From: Piscinibacter gummiphilus
GTDB lineage: Bacteria > Pseudomonadota > Gammaproteobacteria > Burkholderiales > Burkholderiaceae_C
Direction: 5' to 3'
NCBI RefSeq assembly: GCF_032681285.1
Contig: NZ_CP136336.1
Coordinates: 1,537,001 to 1,601,000, forward strand
DNA: 64,000 bases
The translations under genes were made by a program, and so were the position numbers. Positions 55,562 to 64,000 of this stretch are shown in pieces. Every line of letters begins with the position of its first letter. Position 1 is the first letter of the stretch. The notes below the pieces were generated by a model, which was not told the origin of the DNA, made no database searches, and saw only the letters and a program-made list of their open reading frames with translations.

Positions 55562-56221
55562 ATGGAGACTCTGTATTCCGCCGCCGCGGTGGTCGCGGCC
55601 TATTTGATCGGCTCGCTCTCGTTCGCCGTGATCGTCAGCAAATTGATGGGCCTGTCGGACCCGCGCAGCTACGGCTCGGGCAACCCCGGCGCCACCAACG
55701 TGCTGCGCTCGGGCAACAAGGCGGCGGCGATCCTCACGCTGGTGTTCGACGTGCTCAAGGGCTATGTGCCGGTGCTGCTGGTGCTGATCTATGGCGCGCG
55801 ATTCGGCCTCGGCAATGGCACGGTGGCGATGGTGGGCCTGGCGGCCTTTGTCGGGCACCTGTGGCCGGTGTTCTTCAAGTTCAAAGGCGGCAAGGGCGTG
55901 GCGACCGCCGCGGGCGTGCTGCTCGCCTTCAACCCCTGGCTCGGTGCGGCCACGCTGCTCACCTTCGTCATCATCGTGGCCTTCTTCCGCTACGTGTCGC
56001 TCGGCTCCATCGTCGCGGCGGTGTTCGCACCGTTCTACCAGTTGCTGATCTGGGACGCGGGTGTGATCGCCGGCGCCATCACCGTGATGAGTCTGCTGCT
56101 CGTGTGGCGCCACAGCGCCAACATCCAGAAGCTGCTCGCCGGCAAGGAAAGCAAGCTCGGGCAGAAGGCCGCCGGGGCCACGCCAAACGCCAAGCCTCAC
56201 TCCACAGGACACAAGACATGA
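55562..56221 (+). CDS. plsY: PlsY, glycerol-3-phosphate acyltransferase
   Basis: The 219-residue integral membrane protein has five hydrophobic segments and the three PlsY motifs: SYGSGNPGATNVLRSGNK, GHLWPVFFKFKGGKGVATAA and the conserved C-terminal loop near FRYVSLGSIVAA. It acylates glycerol-3-phosphate using acyl-phosphate from PlsX, the first step of phospholipid synthesis. Its stop overlaps the RidA gene start by 4 bp. Confidence 0.95.
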   Translation: METLYSAAAVVAAYLIGSLSFAVIVSKLMGLSDPRSYGSGNPGATNVLRSGNKAAAILTLVFDVLKGYVPVLLVLIYGARFGLGNGTVAMVGLAAFVGHLWPVFFKFKGGKGVATAAGVLLAFNPWLGAATLLTFVIIVAFFRYVSLGSIVAAVFAPFYQLLIWDAGVIAGAITVMSLLLVWRHSANIQKLLAGKESKLGQKAAGATPNAKPHSTGHKT

Positions 56222-56577
56222 CCCACGCTGTACGCCGCTTCCACGTGGGCGACCGTCTCTCCGAGATGGCCATCCACAACGGCACCGTCTACCTCGCCGG
56301 CCAGGTGCCCGACGACGCGACGCAAGACATCAAGGGCCAGACGCGCCAGGTGCTCGCGATGGTCGACAAGCTGCTCGCCGAGGCGCGCACCGACAGCGCC
56401 CACATCCTGATGGCGCAGATCTTCCTCGCCGACATGGCCGACTTCGCCGGCATGAACGAGGTATGGGACGACTGGGTGGCCCCCGGCGACGCCCCACCGC
56501 GCGCCACGGTCCAGGCGAAGCTCGCCAAGCCCGAGTGGAAGATCGAAATCGTGGTGACCGCGGCGCTCAAGGTCTAG
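56218..56577 (+). CDS. RidA-family protein
   Basis: The 119-residue protein starts at an ATG overlapping the plsY stop. It has VRRFHVGDRLSEMAIHNGTV, YLAGQVPDDATQDIKGQTRQ, ILMAQIFLADMADFAGMNEV and a C-terminal PPRATVQAKLAKPEWKIEIV with the Arg that binds the carboxylate in RidA enamine/imine deaminases. It is likely of the YjgH/Rid subgroup. It overlaps the convergent YciO-type gene by 4 bp at their 3' ends. Confidence 0.92.
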   Translation: MTHAVRRFHVGDRLSEMAIHNGTVYLAGQVPDDATQDIKGQTRQVLAMVDKLLAEARTDSAHILMAQIFLADMADFAGMNEVWDDWVAPGDAPPRATVQAKLAKPEWKIEIVVTAALKV

Positions 56578-57203
56578 GCCGACAAACCCAGCTTCGCCGG
56601 GTCGCCGCGCCCGAGGCGCACCAATACCGGCTCGTCGCCCGTCAGGTCGACCACCGTCGTCGGCGCCATCGGGCAGGCGCCCGCATCCAGCACGATCTCG
56701 ACCTGGCCGCGGAAGCGCTCGCGGATCTCTTCCGGGTCGTTCAACGGCTCGGTCTCGCCGGGCGGGATGAGTGTGGTCGACAGCAGCGGCTGGCCGAAGA
56801 CGTCGAGCAGCTCCTGGAGCATCTTGTGCTCCGGCACGCGCAGGCCGATGGTGCGGCGCGAGGGGTGTGACACACGGCGTGGCACTTCCTTCGTCGCTTC
56901 CAGCAGGAAGGTGTAGGGCCCGGGCGTGGCGTGCTTGAGCAGGCGGTACTGCTTGTTGTCGACGCGGGCGTAGCTCGCCAGCTCCGAGAGGTCGCGGCAC
57001 AGCAGCGTGAGATGGTGCTTGTCGTCGACCTCGCGAATGCGACGCAGCTTCTCGGCCGCGGCCTTGTCGTCGAGGTGGCAGACGAGCGCGTAGCTCGAAT
57101 CGGTGGGCACTGCGGCCACGCCGCCGCCATGCAGGATGTCGGCGGCCTGCTTCAGGAGCCGCGCCTGCGGGTTCTCGGGGTGGACTTCGATGACGCGGGG
57201 CAT
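56574..57203 (-). CDS. YciO/Sua5/YrdC-type threonylcarbamoyl-AMP synthase-like protein
   Basis: The 209-residue protein has the YrdC-like core: GGVAAVPTDSSYALVCHLDD, KLRRIREVDDKHHLTLLCRD, TPGPYTFLLEATKEVPRRVS and TIGLRVPEHKMLQELLDVFG. YrdC/Sua5 make threonylcarbamoyl-AMP for tRNA t6A. The YciO subgroup is related but its cellular role is less clear, and the PTDSSYAL form (not PTET.YGL) points to YciO. A separate essential Sua5/TsaC probably lies elsewhere in the genome. Confidence 0.88.
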   Translation of the reverse strand: MPRVIEVHPENPQARLLKQAADILHGGGVAAVPTDSSYALVCHLDDKAAAEKLRRIREVDDKHHLTLLCRDLSELASYARVDNKQYRLLKHATPGPYTFLLEATKEVPRRVSHPSRRTIGLRVPEHKMLQELLDVFGQPLLSTTLIPPGETEPLNDPEEIRERFRGQVEIVLDAGACPMAPTTVVDLTGDEPVLVRLGRGDPAKLGLSA

Positions 57204-57240
57204 GGCGGTCAGTGGCGCACGGCCGCCCGAAGCGACTGAG

Positions 57241-57280
57241 CGCCCCCTCGGGGGGCAGGAGCGAAGCGACGTGGGGGCTT
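57241..57280 (-). repeat. short dispersed GC-hairpin repeat, copy 2
   Basis: The stretch CGCCCCCTCGGGGGGCAGGA followed by GCGAAGCGACGTGGGGGCTT matches 22975-23012 with a few changes. The hairpin core is CCCCC/GGGGG with a 2-3 base loop. It lies just past the 3' end of the minus-strand DMT gene, the same placement as copy 1. Confidence 0.6.
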
Positions 57281-57287
57281 GTTCATG

Positions 57288-58253
57288 TCAATCGGGGGTG
57301 AGCGCCGAATCGGCCGGCGCGATGCGCTGAGCTGCGGCGCTCTCGCGCAGGTTGAGCCACACCGAGGTGGCGCCGCACACACCCACCACCGCGATGCCCA
57401 CGAAGGCCCAGCCATCGGGCACGTGGTTGAACACGAGATAGCCCGCGACGCTCGCAAAGCCGAGCTGCAGGAAGGTGAAGGGCATGAGCGTGGCCATCGG
57501 CGCCATGCCCACTGCGAGGATGAGGCACAGGTGCCCCACCGTGCCCGCCACGCCCACGAGCATCAGCAGAGCCCAGATCGACGGTGGCGCGTTGCGCACG
57601 GCGTCCCAGGCGCTGGCGGGTTGGAAGGCGAGGATCGCGCCCACCACGAGCGCGCCCACGAGGCCGGTGTAGAAGTGCGTGGTCAGCGGGTGTTCCAGGT
57701 TCGACAGGCGGCGCGTGAGCAGCTGGAAGCCGGCGTAGACGAGCGCCATCGTCAGCGGAATGAGCGCCACCCAGCCGAAGATCCCGGCGCCAGGCCGCAC
57801 CACGATCAGCGCGCCGGCAAAGCCGCCGGCCACCAGCGCCAGGCGCAGCGGCGACACCTTCTCGTGCAGGAAGATCGCCGCCAGCACCGTCACCAGCACC
57901 GGCGACAGCATGCCCACCGCGGTGAATTCGGCCACCGGCATGTTGCGGATGCCGAGAAAGAGCAGCGCACTCGTCGCCAGCAGCAGCGTGCCGCGCAAGA
58001 GCTGGAAGCGTGGGTGCGCGGTGCGAAAGAGGTTGCTGCCGCCGCGCAGCAGGCGCAGCGCCAGCCAGCCGCCCATCAGCAGCGCCTGCACGGCATAACG
58101 CGCGAAGAGACCCACGATGATCGGCAGCACCTGCCCGAGGTACTTGGCGGTGGTGTCGAGCGTGACGAACCACAGGCCCATCACGAGGATGAGGCCGATG
58201 CCCGCCAGCGGACGGTGACGCACCGCGGGCAGATGCGCGGCGACGGCGCTCAC
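57288..58253 (-). CDS. DMT-family (EamA) transporter
   Basis: The 321-residue protein has ten hydrophobic segments in two EamA halves (first half about 15-150, second 165-300), with typical helices such as LLLATSALLFLGIRNMPVAE, FTAVGMLSPVLVTVLAAIFL, HEKVSPLRLALVAGGFAGAL and a C-terminal FNHVPDGWAFVGIAVVG. Members export or import metabolites; substrate unknown. The GTG at 58253 overlaps the upstream PHP gene stop by 4 bp, so they are coupled. Confidence 0.9.
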   Translation of the reverse strand: MSAVAAHLPAVRHRPLAGIGLILVMGLWFVTLDTTAKYLGQVLPIIVGLFARYAVQALLMGGWLALRLLRGGSNLFRTAHPRFQLLRGTLLLATSALLFLGIRNMPVAEFTAVGMLSPVLVTVLAAIFLHEKVSPLRLALVAGGFAGALIVVRPGAGIFGWVALIPLTMALVYAGFQLLTRRLSNLEHPLTTHFYTGLVGALVVGAILAFQPASAWDAVRNAPPSIWALLMLVGVAGTVGHLCLILAVGMAPMATLMPFTFLQLGFASVAGYLVFNHVPDGWAFVGIAVVGVCGATSVWLNLRESAAAQRIAPADSALTPD

Positions 58254-59104
58254 GGGTATTGCACGCGCGAGCCGAGCGCGTCCCACACCGGGGTCAGACG
58301 GGCCGGCAAGGCGGGCAGCGTGCCGAGGTCGATGTGGCTCTCATCGGGGCTGTGGAAATCGGAGCCCCGCGAGGCGAGCAGGCCGTGCGCCAGCGCGAGG
58401 TCGGCGTAGATGCCGTACTCGGCCGGCGTGTGGCTACCGGTCACGACTTCGAGCGCCTGGCCGCCGTGCTGCTTGAATTCATGGAAGAGCGCGTCTTCCT
58501 GGACTGGCGTGAGCTTGTAGCGGCCCGGGTGCGCGATGACGGCGATGCCGCCCGCCTGCGTGATCCAGCGCACGGCGTCGGAGAGCGAGGCCCAGCGGTG
58601 CGGCACGAAGCCGGGTTTGTCTTCGACGAGAAAGCGGCGGAACACCTCGCTGGTGTCGGCGCACACACCGGTCTCGACGAGGAAGCGGGCGAAGTGCGTG
58701 CGCGAGATCAGCTCAGGGTTGCCGACGTATTTCAGCGCACCCTCGAAGGCATCGGCGATGCCGACCGCTGCCAGGCCGGCGGCCATCTCGCGGGCTCGCT
58801 CTTCGCGGCCGCCACGCGTGGCACGCAGGCCGGCGGCGAGCGCCGGGTCGTCTGCATCGAAGCCGAGGCCGACGATGTGGACGGTGGTCTCGGCGAAGGT
58901 GATCGAGATCTCGGTGCCGGTGAGGTAGGCCATGCCGTTGGCATGGGCGGCGGCACGGGCTCGCTGCTGGCCGGCGATTTCATCGTGGTCGGTGAGAGCC
59001 CAGAGGTCGACCCCGTTGGCCGCGGCCCGAGCGGCGAGCGCCTCGGGCTCGAGCGTGCCGTCGGACACGATGGAATGGCAGTGCAGGTCGGCGTTGCGGA
59101 TCAC
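58250..59104 (-). CDS. PHP-domain phosphoesterase, RNase AM (YciV/Rnm)-like
   Basis: The 284-residue protein has PHP metal motifs NADLHCHSIVSDGTLEPEAL, ALTDHDEIAGQ, GTEISITF, VIAHPGRYKL and SRGSDFHSPDESH. The architecture and length match E. coli YciV/RNase AM, a 5'-3' exonuclease that trims the 5' ends of rRNAs and also acts on 3',5'-bisphosphonucleotides. It is coupled to the downstream transporter. Confidence 0.92.
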   Translation of the reverse strand: MIRNADLHCHSIVSDGTLEPEALAARAAANGVDLWALTDHDEIAGQQRARAAAHANGMAYLTGTEISITFAETTVHIVGLGFDADDPALAAGLRATRGGREERAREMAAGLAAVGIADAFEGALKYVGNPELISRTHFARFLVETGVCADTSEVFRRFLVEDKPGFVPHRWASLSDAVRWITQAGGIAVIAHPGRYKLTPVQEDALFHEFKQHGGQALEVVTGSHTPAEYGIYADLALAHGLLASRGSDFHSPDESHIDLGTLPALPARLTPVWDALGSRVQYP

Positions 59105-59180
59105 CTGCGAATTGTAGGGAGGCCCTCCCGGCGTCGCGCCGGCAGGGGCTTGGCAGTGCGCGTCAGCGGGCGATCAGCGG

Positions 59181-60488
59181 TCAGCGGCTGATGCGGTACA
59201 GCCAGCCGTCGTCGGTGGTGAAGTAGATCCAGCCGTCGGGGCCCTGCCGCACGCAGCGTACTCGCTCACCCTCCCAGATGCGCTCGCGGGCGGTGACGGT
59301 GTTGCCGCTGAGGGTCATGCGCCAGAGTGCCTGGCCGGCTTGTGAAGCGACGAGCAGGTTGCCCTGCCATTCCGGGAAGCCCGCACCGTCGTAGAACGCC
59401 ATCGCGCTCCACGCAATGGAGTTGTACGGCGGCGTGTTGCCGGGGCCCGGCCACCAGGTCACCGGCTCGGTGTAGCTGGGCGCGTGGGTGCCGCCGCCGA
59501 TCATGCAGGTGGAGGTGGTGGCGCCGTAGTCGCAGCCATAGCTGACGTTGGGCCAGCCGTAGTTCTGGCCGGCGCGCGCGATGTTGATCTCGTCGCCCCC
59601 CTGCGGGCCGTGCTCGCTGATCCACAGCTCGCCGGTGCCCGGGTGGATGGCCGCGCCCTGCGGGTTGCGGTGGCCGTAGCTCCAGATGCCCGGGCGAGCG
59701 CCGGCGCCCATGTCGGGGTTGTTGCCGGGGATGCTGCCGTCGCGGTTGATGCGCACCACCTTGCCAAGTGTGGTGGTGAGGTCTTGCGCGAGGTTGGACG
59801 ACTGCTTCTCGCCGAGCGTGATGAAGAGCGTCTTGTCGCGTCCGAAGGCGAGGCGCGAGCCGTAGTGGGCCGGAACGCCGGTCTTCGGGAACTGGCGGAA
59901 GAGCGGGGTGGGAGGCTTGTCGAGGAACTGGTTGTTCACCAGGTCGAGGCGGCCCCGCGTGACCGCCGTGCCGAGCATGTTGCGGTCGGGCTCGGCGTAG
60001 GAGATGTAGACCCAGTCGGACCCAGGCGTCGTGTAATCGGGGTCGAGTGCGATGTCGAGCAAGCCCCCCTGGCTCTCGGTGTCGACCGTGGGAATGCCCG
60101 AGAAGCCGGTGACGAAGCTTCGGTAGTCGGCGCTGAACACCGCGAGCTGGCCGGCCTTGAGCGTGACGACCATGCGCCCGTTGGGGAGGAAGACGAAGCC
60201 CCACGGGGTGGCCGGGAGCTGGGCGCCGGCGTTGAGTCGGGTGACCTGCACGCCCGGTGCGGGCGGTGGCGGTGGGGGCGGCGGAGGGGGCGTGTTCCCG
60301 CCGCCACCGCTTCCACCGCCGGGGGGAGGTGCCGGTGGCACGTTGGGCGGGGCCGGCGAGTCGCCCCCACCGCAACTCACCAGCGGCACGCTGATGGCGG
60401 CGCACAGGGCGGTCAGTCTGGCCAGGCTGGCGCGGCGCTGCAGGTCGATGGCGCTTGCCGAGTTTTCCTGAGAAGGTGGGCGTTTCAT
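59181..60488 (-). CDS. PQQ-type soluble aldose sugar dehydrogenase, lipoprotein
   Basis: The 435-residue protein has a lipoprotein-like signal (LARLTALCAAISVPLVSC), a Gly/Pro linker including a run of ten prolines, then a six-bladed GSDH beta-propeller (about 95-435). Motifs are TPWGFVFLPNGRMVVTLKAG, GLLDIALDPDYTT, GHRNPQGAAIHPGTGELWIS, EHGPQGGDEINIARAGQNYG and PDGWIYFTTDDG. Related enzymes oxidise aldose sugars with PQQ in the periplasm. Whether PQQ is made by this organism cannot be seen here. Start ATG 60488 places the signal correctly; the frame opens further upstream. Confidence 0.88.
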   Translation of the reverse strand: MKRPPSQENSASAIDLQRRASLARLTALCAAISVPLVSCGGGDSPAPPNVPPAPPPGGGSGGGGNTPPPPPPPPPPAPGVQVTRLNAGAQLPATPWGFVFLPNGRMVVTLKAGQLAVFSADYRSFVTGFSGIPTVDTESQGGLLDIALDPDYTTPGSDWVYISYAEPDRNMLGTAVTRGRLDLVNNQFLDKPPTPLFRQFPKTGVPAHYGSRLAFGRDKTLFITLGEKQSSNLAQDLTTTLGKVVRINRDGSIPGNNPDMGAGARPGIWSYGHRNPQGAAIHPGTGELWISEHGPQGGDEINIARAGQNYGWPNVSYGCDYGATTSTCMIGGGTHAPSYTEPVTWWPGPGNTPPYNSIAWSAMAFYDGAGFPEWQGNLLVASQAGQALWRMTLSGNTVTARERIWEGERVRCVRQGPDGWIYFTTDDGWLYRISR

Positions 60489-60612
60489 GTTTGGATCCCG
60501 TGCCGTTTTCCGAGGCACCAAACAGGTTAGTCCGCCCGGCGCCGCCTTGCCGGCAACCGAATGCAACCTTGTGACGCGAGTGGTAATCGGTGGCGGCAAA
60601 CCCGAGCGGCAA

Positions 60613-62337
60613 TCAGCGTGCCGCTTCCACGATCATCTGCAGACGCTGCTGGCCGTTGTATTCGTCGATGCGCAGCTGGTAGGCCAGCGTCACGCGGTCG
60701 GGCAGGGGCTCGCTGTGGCCGAACCAGATCGCATCGCGTAGCGCGCCGGCATGCCGCACGGCCAGTTTCAAGTGCTTCTCGCCGACGAGGCGCTGCGAGA
60801 CGATCTCGACCTCGTCGCTGAAGAGCGGCGCCTCGAAGGCCTGGCCCCAGACCTGCGCGTCGAGCGATCGCACGGTGTCGAGGTTGAAGTATTCGACCGG
60901 CAAGGGGCCGTCGGTCATCAGCGTGCGCGAGAGCGTGGCGGCGTCGAGCCACTCGGTGGCCACGCGCTGGAAGGCGTCGACGAAGGTCGTGAAGTCTTGC
61001 TCGGCGAGCGTCGCCCCCGCGGCCATCGCGTGGCCGCCGAACTTCTTCAGCACGCCGGGGTGGCGCTTGCTGACGAGGTCGAGCGCGTCGCGCAGGTGAA
61101 AGCCGTTGATCGAGCGGCCCGAGCCCTTGAGCAGCCCGTCCTGCCCCATCGCGAAGACGAAGGTGGGGCGGTGCACGCGGTCTTTCAGGCGCGAGGCCAC
61201 GATCCCCACCACGCCTTCGTGGAAGTCGGGGTCGTAGATCGCAAGCGCCGGTGGTGCATCGCCTGCGGGCATCAGCCGCGCGAGCATCGCCTCGGCCTGT
61301 TCGCGCATGCCGGCTTCCACGTCGCGACGCTCGCGGTTGATGGTGTCGAGCAGCTGGGCCAGCTCGGTGGCTCGGGCCGGGTCGTCGGTGAGCAGGCATT
61401 CGATGCCGAGCGACATGTCGGACAGGCGCCCCGCCGCGTTGATGCGCGGCCCGAGTGCAAAGCCGAAATCGAAGCCGGTGGCGCGGGAGGCGTCGCGCCC
61501 CGCGGCCTTGAAGAGCGCGGCCACGCCGGGCTGCATGCGGCCCGCGCGGATGCGCTTTAAGCCCTGGGCGACGAGCCGCCGGTTGTTCGCGTCGAGCTTC
61601 ACCACATCGGCCACGGTGCCGAGGGCCACGAGGTCGAGCAGCGCATCGAGCCGCGGCTGCGTCTCGGCGGTGAACGCGCCGCGCGCACGCAGTTCGCTGC
61701 GAAGCGCCAGCAGCACGTAGAACATCACGCCCACGCCCGCGAGGTTCTTGCTCGGGAAGCCGCAGTCGGGCTGGTTGGGGTTCACGATCACCGTGGCTGG
61801 CGGCAGCTGCACCTGGCCGTCGGCATCCTTGGCGGGCAGGTGGTGGTCGGTCACCACCACGTCGAGGCCCAGGCGGCGCGCGTGCTCCACGCCCGCGAGG
61901 CTGGCAATGCCGTTGTCGACCGTCAGCAGCACCTGCGGCTGCTTCTGCAGGGCCAGGTCGACGATGGCCGGCGTGAGGCCGTAGCCGTGCACGGCCCGAT
62001 CGGGCACCACGTGGCACAGCGTGCCGGGCTCGGCGCCGAGGAGCGCGAGGCCACGCAGGGCCACGGCGCAGGCGGTGGCGCCGTCGCAGTCGTAGTCGGC
62101 CACGATGCAGATGCGGCGCCGTGCGGCGATGGCATCGGCGAGAAAACTTGCCGCCGCCTGCGTGCCCAGGAGCTGGGTGGGCGCCACGAGGCTGGCCAGC
62201 GCATCGTCGATCTCGTCGGGGCTGCGCACGCCACGCGCGGCGTACAGGCGCGCGAGCAGCGGGTGCACACCCGCCTGTTCGAGGGCCCACACGGTGCGGG
62301 GCGGCACCTCGCGCAGGCGCAGGGTGGGCGTGCTCAC
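60613..62337 (-). CDS. recJ: RecJ, single-stranded-DNA 5'-3' exonuclease
   Basis: The 574-residue enzyme starts at a GTG overlapping the upstream stop. It has DHH-family motifs IVADYDCDGATACAVALRGL, LTVDNGIASLAGVEHA, VVTDHHLPAKDADG and NPNQPDCGFPSKNLAGVGVM, the DHHA1 region FHEGVVGIVASRLKDRVHRP and the C-terminal OB-fold part. It degrades ssDNA in recombination and mismatch repair. Length fits E. coli RecJ (577). Confidence 0.96.
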   Translation of the reverse strand: MSTPTLRLREVPPRTVWALEQAGVHPLLARLYAARGVRSPDEIDDALASLVAPTQLLGTQAAASFLADAIAARRRICIVADYDCDGATACAVALRGLALLGAEPGTLCHVVPDRAVHGYGLTPAIVDLALQKQPQVLLTVDNGIASLAGVEHARRLGLDVVVTDHHLPAKDADGQVQLPPATVIVNPNQPDCGFPSKNLAGVGVMFYVLLALRSELRARGAFTAETQPRLDALLDLVALGTVADVVKLDANNRRLVAQGLKRIRAGRMQPGVAALFKAAGRDASRATGFDFGFALGPRINAAGRLSDMSLGIECLLTDDPARATELAQLLDTINRERRDVEAGMREQAEAMLARLMPAGDAPPALAIYDPDFHEGVVGIVASRLKDRVHRPTFVFAMGQDGLLKGSGRSINGFHLRDALDLVSKRHPGVLKKFGGHAMAAGATLAEQDFTTFVDAFQRVATEWLDAATLSRTLMTDGPLPVEYFNLDTVRSLDAQVWGQAFEAPLFSDEVEIVSQRLVGEKHLKLAVRHAGALRDAIWFGHSEPLPDRVTLAYQLRIDEYNGQQRLQMIVEAAR

Positions 62338-63257
62338 AGGGCCTCCAGCAGGGGCCCCACGGCGGGCGTGGGCGACTTCAGGCGCGACCAGAGCGTCAGC
62401 GGCTGCGGCTCGAAGCGCTGGGCGCGGCGTTCGCCACAGAGCGTGAGCGTGACCGGCTGGCCATCGCGTGCGGCCGCGAGGGCTTCCTGCACGGGGCCTT
62501 GGTCGAGTGCGCGCCAGGCGTCGGCCCAGGCGGCCCAGTCGGACCCGAGCGCCGGGCCGCGCAGGCCGTCGGCCACCTGCGGCACGGGCGAGGTTTCCGC
62601 CTGCGCCCGCCCACAACCGCTGAGCCAGAACGAATTGACCGGCAATGCGCCGAGGCCCACGCGGTGGTCGTTCAGCGGGTGCTGGTACAGCAGCATCTGC
62701 ACTTCGTTCTGCAGACGGCGGATGAACCGGGCCTGTGGCGACGTGGGCAGCCACAGGTCGATGTTGCGGCCGATCACGCGGTCGAGGCTGGCGCTGGGCA
62801 GTGCAGCGAGCGACTCGTGCGCTGCGTACCAGCGCATCGGCGCACCCCAGGCCATCTCCCAGCCTTCGGTCTCGAAGAGCGGCTTCACCGCTTCGAAGAG
62901 CGTGTGCGACTCCTGGGCGCTCAGGTGCAGGTTGGCCGGGTCGGGCAGCGTGACGTGATCGGTGCCCACATGCCAGTGCACCGGCGTGAGCAGGCCCCAG
63001 GCCTTGTTGCCGATGGTGACACCGTCGCGAGCGGCCTGGCGTGCCGCCCAGGGGAAGCTGCCGTCGTCGGCCGCCCAGCCCAACGCCTGCGCGTGGGCCA
63101 GTTCGTGGGGCGGGGTGAGGCTGTATTCGTCGCTGCCGAGGCTTTCGGTGGGGCGCAGGCGGCCCAGCAGGCGGCTCAGATGGGGCAGCTTCAGGCTGCG
63201 CAGCGCCGCGATGCCGCGCTCGGAATGCGGCGCGGCGTAAGGGATCAGCAAATGCAT
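62334..63257 (-). CDS. conserved protein coupled to recJ, unknown function
   Basis: The 307-residue protein begins MHLLIPYAAPHSERGIAALR and contains SDEYSLTPPHELAHAQALGW, HWHVGTDHVTLPDPANLHLS, FIRRLQNEVQMLLYQHPLND and LPVNSFWLSGCGRA. I recall relatives in betaproteobacteria upstream of recJ, sometimes labelled phosphoglycerate-mutase-like, but no mutase active-site motif is visible and I do not assign that function. Its stop overlaps the recJ GTG by 4 bp. Start taken at 63257; the frame also opens at 63290. Confidence 0.8.
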   Translation of the reverse strand: MHLLIPYAAPHSERGIAALRSLKLPHLSRLLGRLRPTESLGSDEYSLTPPHELAHAQALGWAADDGSFPWAARQAARDGVTIGNKAWGLLTPVHWHVGTDHVTLPDPANLHLSAQESHTLFEAVKPLFETEGWEMAWGAPMRWYAAHESLAALPSASLDRVIGRNIDLWLPTSPQARFIRRLQNEVQMLLYQHPLNDHRVGLGALPVNSFWLSGCGRAQAETSPVPQVADGLRGPALGSDWAAWADAWRALDQGPVQEALAAARDGQPVTLTLCGERRAQRFEPQPLTLWSRLKSPTPAVGPLLEAL

Positions 63258-63343
63258 CCGCGGATTATCCGGCGCGGGGCGGTCATGCATTCTTCACAGC
63301 CACGCCACGGCACGGTCATTCATCACGCGGACCATGTGGGTCC

Positions 63344-64000
63344 ATGCAACGTGACGCAGCATTCCTTCAAGCATGGGCCCCGGCCGCCGCCGACCTCCCG
63401 GGGGATGACGCTCCCCGCGAGCACAAGCGCCACTACCGCAGCGTGTGGATCTCCGACCTGCACCTGGGCACGCCCGGCTGCCAGGCCATGGCGCTGCTCG
63501 ACTTCCTGAAGCATGTGGAGTGCGAGACGCTCTTTCTCGTGGGCGACATCGTCGACGGCTGGCAGCTGCGCCGCAGCTGGTACTGGCCGCAGGCCCACAA
63601 CGACGTGGTGCAAAAGCTCCTGCGCAAGGCCCGCAAGGGCACACGGGTGATCTTCATCCCCGGCAACCACGACGAATTCGCGCGCAAGTACGTCGGCCAC
63701 AACTTTGGCGGCATCGACGTGGCCGAGGAGTGGGTGCACGAGACGGCCGACGGCCGGAAGCTCTGGGTCATGCACGGCGACTACTTCGACGGCGTGATCC
63801 AGTGCGCCAAGTGGCTGGCGCATGTGGGCGATTCGCTCTACGAATTCACGCTCAAGCTCAACCGCCACCTCAACTCGCTGCGGGCGCGCATGGGGCTGCC
63901 GTACTGGAGCCTGTCGAAGTACCTGAAGCTCAAGGTCAAACGCGCGGTGAGCTTCATCGGCGACTTCGAGAACGCCGTGGCACGCGAGGCGAGGCGGCGA
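63344..64000 (+). CDS. UDP-2,3-diacylglucosamine diphosphatase-like metallophosphoesterase, C-terminus cut
   Basis: 219 residues are visible, without a stop before the window end. Metallophosphoesterase motifs are in order: VWISDLHLGTPGCQA (D-x-H), LVGDIVDGWQLRRSW (GD), IFIPGNHDEFARKYV (GNHD) and VMHGDYFDGVIQ (HGD). This is the layout of LpxH-like enzymes that cut UDP-2,3-diacylglucosamine in lipid A synthesis, in the larger form with a YWPQAHN insert and a helical C-terminus. It could equally act on another UDP-lipid. The start is the ATG at 63344; the first 30 residues are poorly conserved. Confidence 0.88.
   Translation, partial: MQRDAAFLQAWAPAAADLPGDDAPREHKRHYRSVWISDLHLGTPGCQAMALLDFLKHVECETLFLVGDIVDGWQLRRSWYWPQAHNDVVQKLLRKARKGTRVIFIPGNHDEFARKYVGHNFGGIDVAEEWVHETADGRKLWVMHGDYFDGVIQCAKWLAHVGDSLYEFTLKLNRHLNSLRARMGLPYWSLSKYLKLKVKRAVSFIGDFENAVAREARRR

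Overview
The window comes from a high-GC betaproteobacterium, most likely of the order Burkholderiales (Leptothrix/Rhizobacter/Piscinibacter-like). The basis is the strong C/G third-position bias, a complete flgBCDEFGHIJKL run with divergent flgA-flgM-flgN, a QseBC-type two-component pair, and extragenic repeats of a kind common in that order. This is inference from content; no search was run. No IS element, prophage, rRNA or CRISPR array was seen.

Layout. 1-4600: a diguanylate cyclase cut by the window edge, a QseC/QseB-like kinase/regulator pair, a short domain relic resembling a molybdenum hydroxylase, and a membrane methyltransferase. 4600-16700: the flagellar locus. flgA, flgM and flgN are on the minus strand and flgB to flgL on the plus strand. 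A full sigma-28 promoter (TAAA-N15-GCCGATAC) lies in front of flgM, so FlgM/FlgN can be made late as well as early. 16700-30900: a dense signalling block with an HDOD protein, an eight-PAS histidine kinase paired with an ANTAR antitermination regulator, another kinase, a BarA-like hybrid kinase, a REC-PAS-GGDEF-EAL protein and a diguanylate cyclase. A roughly 650-bp inverted repeat separates the HDOD gene from the PAS kinase. 30900-43400: housekeeping genes (apaH, a CorC-like protein, a TPR-GGDEF protein, tRNA-Ser, tRNA-Thr, fbp, pepN, and prfB with its programmed +1 frameshift), plus an orphan DUF4212 symporter subunit.

43570-47071 is the most unusual part. Three genes, each overlapping the next by 4 bp, encode a SLOG-like nucleotide-sensor protein, a TIR-transmembrane-TPR protein that keeps the putative NADase glutamate, and a small beta-rich protein of unknown family. 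Base composition drops through the last two genes. This looks like an acquired TIR/SLOG signalling or defence module. Next to it, facing it, is a large STAND-type regulator (winged helix, NB-ARC ATPase, repeats) divergent from an alpha/beta hydrolase.

50300-64000: metabolism and maintenance, with a GNAT acetyltransferase, acyl-CoA synthetase, degenerate HD-GYP protein, aldo/keto reductase, YbaK, PlsY, RidA, a YciO-type protein, a DMT exporter, a PHP-domain nuclease, a PQQ-type sugar dehydrogenase lipoprotein, recJ with its coupled upstream gene, and a metallophosphoesterase of the LpxH type cut by the window end.

Together the window pairs flagellar assembly with a large c-di-GMP/phosphorelay repertoire: four intact GGDEF proteins, one intact EAL domain, and degenerate EAL-HDOD and HD-GYP proteins. 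That arrangement fits control of the motile/sessile switch.
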